A stretch of 23,853 nt of DNA from Bifidobacteriaceae bacterium (lineage in GTDB: Bacteria; Actinomycetota; Actinomycetes; Actinomycetales; WQXJ01). Every line of letters starts with the position of its first letter. Positions within the stretch are counted from its first letter, which is position 1. Below, piece after piece: positions 19,973 through 23,853 of the stretch. Position numbers and translations under genes: made by a program. The notes beneath the pieces are model-generated. The model had not been told where the DNA came from. It saw nothing but the letters and a program-made list of their open reading frames with translations, and ran no database searches. Location: the NCBI GenBank assembly GCA_031265345.1, contig JAISCU010000261.1:1-23853 (forward strand). Reading direction: 5' to 3'.

Positions 19973-22819
19973 TTGAGAACGGAGCGAGTTACGCCTAGGA
20001 ACAGGGGTCTAGGGGGCCGAACGGCTGCCACGGGGAAGAAGACCGCCAGCGCTAGCGGGCCGAAGACGGCCCGCACGTCCGTCGCGCCCGCGAGCGGTAA
20101 CGGGCGTCCGCCGACCAATCGCGGCGCCAAGCCCGCAGCGGCCGACCGGGCGGACGCCGAGGATGGCCAGACCAGCGGCAACCCGGTTGGTCGAGCCGCT
20201 AAAGGCGCCTGGCTGGGACTGGCCCACGGGGTGGGCGCGGGAGCGCGGCGTTTCGGTCGCGACGCCCGCGGACTGCCCCCGGAGCACCGGCGCGACGGCG
20301 GCGCGTTGGCCCTGATCTGCCTGGCTCTGGTGGTGGCGGCGCAGAGCTGGTTCGGATTATCCGGCACGGCCGGGGCGGCGATCGAATGGGCTGTCGCCGG
20401 GAGCTTCGGCGTGTTGGGCAAAGCCCTGCCAGTGGTGCTGGTGTTCCTGGCGATCAGGTTGATGCGCCATCCCGAGCAGAGCGAGGACAACGGCCGCATC
20501 TCGATCGGGTTCACAGCTTTGATCATCGCGTTGGCGGCGATGATCCAGATCGGTCGGGGACTGCCCAGCCCGCGCGGGCAGTGGGACCAGATCCGGGCCG
20601 CCGGGGGCGCTGTCGGATTGATCGGCACGCCTCTGGCCGCGCTGATCACCCCAGTGATCGCCTTCATCGTCTTGCTGGTTCTGGCATTCTTTGGGCTCCT
20701 GGTGCTGACCAAGACGCCGGTGATGCGAATTCCCGCCCGCTTGAAACAGGGTTGGACGGCCCTGGGGCTGGGTCGAGGCGACGCCTCCAAGTCTGGCCAA
20801 GACGACCGGCCCGAGGTCCCAGGCGGCTACGCCCACGACGAGGCGTATCGCAAGCCGCACGAGGGCACGGCGGGTGAACGCACCCAGACCAGGTCAAAGA
20901 GACGGGGCGATGGCTCGGGGCGGTTCGACGTGGCCCCCGACCTTGGTCCAGCCGAGGGAACCGACCAGACCGAGGTCCTTGGCGGCGTCCTTGGCGGGGA
21001 TGGGGACACGGCTGAATTGGCGGGCGACTCGGACGCGGCGAACACGAATGGCGGCGCGGGACGGCCGGACGGCATCGGGCACGGTGGCGGCCCGAGCGAC
21101 CCTGACCGGCGAAGCGGACCGAACGGCCAACGCGGCGCGGGCGGCCCGGACGGACTGACCGGGCGGAACGGCCCAAACGGCGCGAACGGCCTGAGCGGAG
21201 GCGAAAGCGGCCCGCAACGGCCAGCCAGAGTCCCTGCGGGCGGTGCCCAAGGCGAATTGACGGGCGATGTGCTGTACCAATTGCCCGCCCCGGACCTGCT
21301 GGTCAAGGACCTGCCGAAACGCGATCATGGCGAGGGCGCCGCGGCCATCGTCGAGTCGCTGACCGGCGTGTTCGACGAGTTCTCGGTCGACGCGGCGGTG
21401 ACCGGGTTCACTTGCGGGCCAACCGTCACGCGCTACGAGGTGGAGCTCGGGCCGGGGGTGAAGGTCGAGCGCATCACGCAATTGCAGCGCAACATCGCCT
21501 ACGCGGTGGCCAGCCCGGAGATCCGGATACTCTCGCCCATTCCCGGCAAATCGGCGGTCGGAGTGGAGATCCCCAACAAGGAACGCGAGACGGTGCCGCT
21601 GGGCGATGTCTTGGCCAGCTCCGTCGCGAGGCGCAACCCCCACCCGATGGTGGTGGCGCTGGGCAAGGACGTTGGCGGCGGCTACGTGGTGGCGAACCTC
21701 ACCAAGATGCCGCACCTGCTGGTGGCGGGCGCGACCGGCTCGGGCAAGTCCTCGTTCGTCAACTCGATGGTCGTGTCGCTGCTGATGCGGGCCACGCCGG
21801 ACCAGGTTCGGATGGTGCTGATAGACCCGAAACGGGTCGAACTGACGATCTACGCGGGCATACCGCATCTGATCACGCCCATCATCACCGACCCGAAGAA
21901 GGCCGCCGAGGCGCTCGATTGGGTGGTCCGTGAGATGGACCTGCGCTACGACGACCTGGAACGGTACGGGCTCAAACACATCGAGGACTTCAACAAGGCG
22001 GTTCGCAGCGGTTCGATCAAAGCCCCGCCGGACGCGAAACAGCCACTGCGCCCGTACCCGTACCTGCTGGTGGTGGTGGACGAGTTGGCCGACCTGATGA
22101 TGGTGGCGCCACGCGACGTCGAAGCGTCCGTGCAACGAATCACCGCTCTGGCAAGGGCTGCCGGCATCCACCTGGTGGTGGCGACCCAGCGGCCCTCGGT
22201 CGATGTGGTCACAGGCGTCATCAAAGCGAACATTCCTTCCCGCATGGCCTTCGCCACGACCTCGCAGACCGACTCGCGGGTGGTGCTGGACCAGCCGGGG
22301 GCGGAGAAACTGGTCGGCCAAGGTGACGCGCTGTTCCTGCCCTACGGCTCGTCGCGGCCGATGCGCATCCAAGGGGCGTGGGTCGGCGAATCGGAGATCC
22401 ATGCCGTGGTGGATTCCGTCAAGGCGCAGGCCGAGGCGGAGTACCGGCCCGATGTGATTGTCCAATCGTCGCGTCGGCGGGTGGTCGAGGACGACATCGG
22501 CGACGACCTGGACTTGTTGTTGCAAGCCGCCGAACAGGTCATCACCACGCAATTCGGCTCGACTTCGATGCTGCAGCGCAAGCTCCGGATCGGTTTCGCC
22601 AAAGCCGGGCGGTTGATGGACCTGCTCGAGAGTCGCGGCGTGGTCGGCCCGTCCGAGGGCGCCAAGGCCCGTCAGGTGCTGGTGCCACCGGAGGCGTTGG
22701 CGGCCACCTTGGCGCTGCTCAGCGGCGACGATCCGCCGACCGGCGACCCTGTCACGGCGTCGGGGCCGATGGATGACCCTGACGAGGACGAAATCGAGGA
22801 GCCGGAAGAATCGGACTAG
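19973..22819 (+). CDS. ftsK: DNA translocase FtsK/SpoIIIE (948 aa)
   Basis: A septum-located ATPase that pumps chromosomal DNA and resolves dimers at division. After a basic ~90-aa N-terminal tail come four hydrophobic segments (for example ALALICLALVVAAQSW and AALITPVIAFIVLLVLAFFG). A ~150-aa linker follows that is Gly/Asp-rich and partly collagen-like. The motor domain has Walker A GATGSGKSS (586-594) and Walker B LLVVVDELADL (698-708), plus RPSVDVVTGVIKANIPSRMA. The C-terminal winged-helix gamma domain (MLQRKLRIGFAKAGRLMDLL) reads polar KOPS-like sequences. TTG 19973 is the first start in the frame and has no ribosome binding site, so the exact start is uncertain. The acidic tail DDPDEDEIEEPEESD is unusual. 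pgsA follows 9 bp later, the usual actinobacterial order. Confidence 0.95.
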   Translation: MRTERVTPRNRGLGGRTAATGKKTASASGPKTARTSVAPASGNGRPPTNRGAKPAAADRADAEDGQTSGNPVGRAAKGAWLGLAHGVGAGARRFGRDARGLPPEHRRDGGALALICLALVVAAQSWFGLSGTAGAAIEWAVAGSFGVLGKALPVVLVFLAIRLMRHPEQSEDNGRISIGFTALIIALAAMIQIGRGLPSPRGQWDQIRAAGGAVGLIGTPLAALITPVIAFIVLLVLAFFGLLVLTKTPVMRIPARLKQGWTALGLGRGDASKSGQDDRPEVPGGYAHDEAYRKPHEGTAGERTQTRSKRRGDGSGRFDVAPDLGPAEGTDQTEVLGGVLGGDGDTAELAGDSDAANTNGGAGRPDGIGHGGGPSDPDRRSGPNGQRGAGGPDGLTGRNGPNGANGLSGGESGPQRPARVPAGGAQGELTGDVLYQLPAPDLLVKDLPKRDHGEGAAAIVESLTGVFDEFSVDAAVTGFTCGPTVTRYEVELGPGVKVERITQLQRNIAYAVASPEIRILSPIPGKSAVGVEIPNKERETVPLGDVLASSVARRNPHPMVVALGKDVGGGYVVANLTKMPHLLVAGATGSGKSSFVNSMVVSLLMRATPDQVRMVLIDPKRVELTIYAGIPHLITPIITDPKKAAEALDWVVREMDLRYDDLERYGLKHIEDFNKAVRSGSIKAPPDAKQPLRPYPYLLVVVDELADLMMVAPRDVEASVQRITALARAAGIHLVVATQRPSVDVVTGVIKANIPSRMAFATTSQTDSRVVLDQPGAEKLVGQGDALFLPYGSSRPMRIQGAWVGESEIHAVVDSVKAQAEAEYRPDVIVQSSRRRVVEDDIGDDLDLLLQAAEQVITTQFGSTSMLQRKLRIGFAKAGRLMDLLESRGVVGPSEGAKARQVLVPPEALAATLALLSGDDPPTGDPVTASGPMDDPDEDEIEEPEESD

Positions 22820-22828
22820 GCTAGGCGA

Positions 22829-23853
22829 GTGCCGTCCAACCCCGACCAGCCGGAGGCAAAACCGCCGCTGGCGAACATCGCCAACCTGTTGACGATGTTA
22901 CGTCTGGCGCTGGTGCCGGTGTTCGTGGTGTTGTTCGTGCATGACCACGCGGCCTCCGGGACCTGGCGCCTGGCCGCCGCAGGCGTCTTCCTGGCCGCCG
23001 CCATCACCGACCACTACGACGGCCACCTCGCCCGCACCCGCGGGATCATCACCGACTTCGGCAAGCTGGCCGATCCGATCGCCGACAAGGCGCTGGTCGC
23101 TTCGGCGCTGATCTGCCTGTCCGCGTTCGGTTTGCTGTCGTGGTGGGTGACGGGGATCATCCTCGGTCGCGAGCTGATCGTCACCGTGATCCGTTTCGCG
23201 GTCAAGAAACACCAAGTGATCGCGGCTTCCTGGGGCGGCAAGATCAAGACCGTGACGCAGATCAGCGCCATAGTAGGCTACCTGCTCCCGCTCGGCTGGT
23301 TCGCCGAGTTCGGCTGGTTCGCGCACCTCGGCTGGCTGGTTGACCTGGTCTCGATCCTGATGATCCTGGCCGTCGCCGCGACCGTGGCCACCGGCGTCGA
23401 TTACGCGGTGACCGCCTGGCAGATCGTCCGGCGCGCCCAGCGGTCGGCTGACGAGTCTGGCGAGGCTCGCGTGTCTGGCGCTGATGGCGAGACCGATAAG
23501 CCTGAAGCGCCTGGCGAGGCGGGCAAGGCTGGTCGGCCCCAGAAGGTTGAGCCCGCCCGCGCAAGCCCCGCAGGTTCCGCCGGGTCCGGCGCGCCCGTCG
23601 GGGCCGCTCCTTCCCATCCGCTTTCGGTGCCCGATGCCGTGCCACCGGTTGGCGCCTCCGCTCAGCTTGGCGCCGACACGGCTCCGGCGGCCGCCGGGCC
23701 GCCGACGAAGCGACCGCGCATCCGTTTCAGGCCTGTGCCGACGCCTGCGAGCAGCGCGTCTGCGCCCACGGGCGAAGCCCGTGCCGTCACCACGCCTCCG
23801 GCCACCACGCCCCCAGCCGCAGCGCTGGCGCCCGCCGCTCCCGCCCCAGCGAC
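22829..23853 (+). CDS. pgsA: CDP-diacylglycerol-glycerol-3-phosphate 3-phosphatidyltransferase, partial at 3' end
   Basis: An integral membrane enzyme that makes phosphatidylglycerophosphate, the precursor of phosphatidylglycerol and cardiolipin. The frame runs from GTG 22829, 9 bp after the ftsK stop, off the end of the window. The CDP-alcohol phosphatidyltransferase signature is complete: DHYDGHLAR, eight residues, then G-KLA-D-PIA-D, with all metal-binding Asp residues present. About five membrane segments are visible. The conserved enzyme ends near DYAVTAWQIVRRA (~residue 200). An Ala/Pro/Gly-rich, probably disordered extension of over 130 residues follows and is still open at the edge, which is unusual for PgsA. 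A fused downstream domain or a frame error is possible. Confidence 0.88.
   Translation, partial: MPSNPDQPEAKPPLANIANLLTMLRLALVPVFVVLFVHDHAASGTWRLAAAGVFLAAAITDHYDGHLARTRGIITDFGKLADPIADKALVASALICLSAFGLLSWWVTGIILGRELIVTVIRFAVKKHQVIAASWGGKIKTVTQISAIVGYLLPLGWFAEFGWFAHLGWLVDLVSILMILAVAATVATGVDYAVTAWQIVRRAQRSADESGEARVSGADGETDKPEAPGEAGKAGRPQKVEPARASPAGSAGSGAPVGAAPSHPLSVPDAVPPVGASAQLGADTAPAAAGPPTKRPRIRFRPVPTPASSASAPTGEARAVTTPPATTPPAAALAPAAPAPA

Overview
This is GC-rich bacterial DNA from an actinomycete (Actinomycetota). The evidence is the core order dapA, rnj (RNase J), ftsK, pgsA, frequent GTG and TTG starts, and several apparently leaderless starts in which a TANNNT -10 box sits 6-7 nt before the start codon. 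No ribosomal or tRNA gene was seen, so the genus cannot be named.

Layout. 1-2.75 kb holds an antitoxin/ParE-type toxin pair and a convergent orphan undecaprenyl-phosphate sugar transferase. 3.1-7.2 kb looks like a defence block: an AlbA/Schlafen-type ATPase-wHTH protein, then a candidate PD-(D/E)XK endonuclease facing a DPPY-type DNA methyltransferase across a bidirectional terminator. 7.5-8.3 kb has a small ORF, a lipoprotein and an antisense PIN-domain remnant. 8.5-10.6 kb is a translationally coupled run of three unrecognised genes, the first split at a G8 tract; this is the best candidate for an undescribed system. 10.8-13.1 kb carries two decayed copies of a two-gene AbiEii-nucleotidyltransferase module on either side of a GNAT acetyltransferase. 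A repeat cluster sits inside the second nucleotidyltransferase gene.

From 13.3 kb on are housekeeping genes: dapA (lysine/peptidoglycan precursor), RNase J (RNA processing), ftsK (chromosome translocation at division) and the start of pgsA (phosphatidylglycerophosphate synthesis). An accessory insert lies between rnj and ftsK: an AbiEi-like/DUF559 protein, about 850 bp of mosaic repeats, and an MFS transporter.

The least expected signal is non-coding. (i) A motif GGCATCGTSC occurs seven times exactly and once degenerate, in gaps between genes or, once, at a gene's extreme 3' end. (ii) A hairpin element with GCTCCG/CGGAGC outer arms occurs in four copies in two distant repeat islands, and its inner stem changes sequence while staying paired. 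(iii) A 31-bp-period array of GTGCA...GGCACTCG units has two inverted and four direct copies. (iv) A diverged ~345-bp tandem duplication contains two of the hairpins. (v) A doubled 32-bp palindrome and a GGGGACAGTCCCC-type palindrome precede ftsK. All assignments are read from sequence patterns only; no database search was run.
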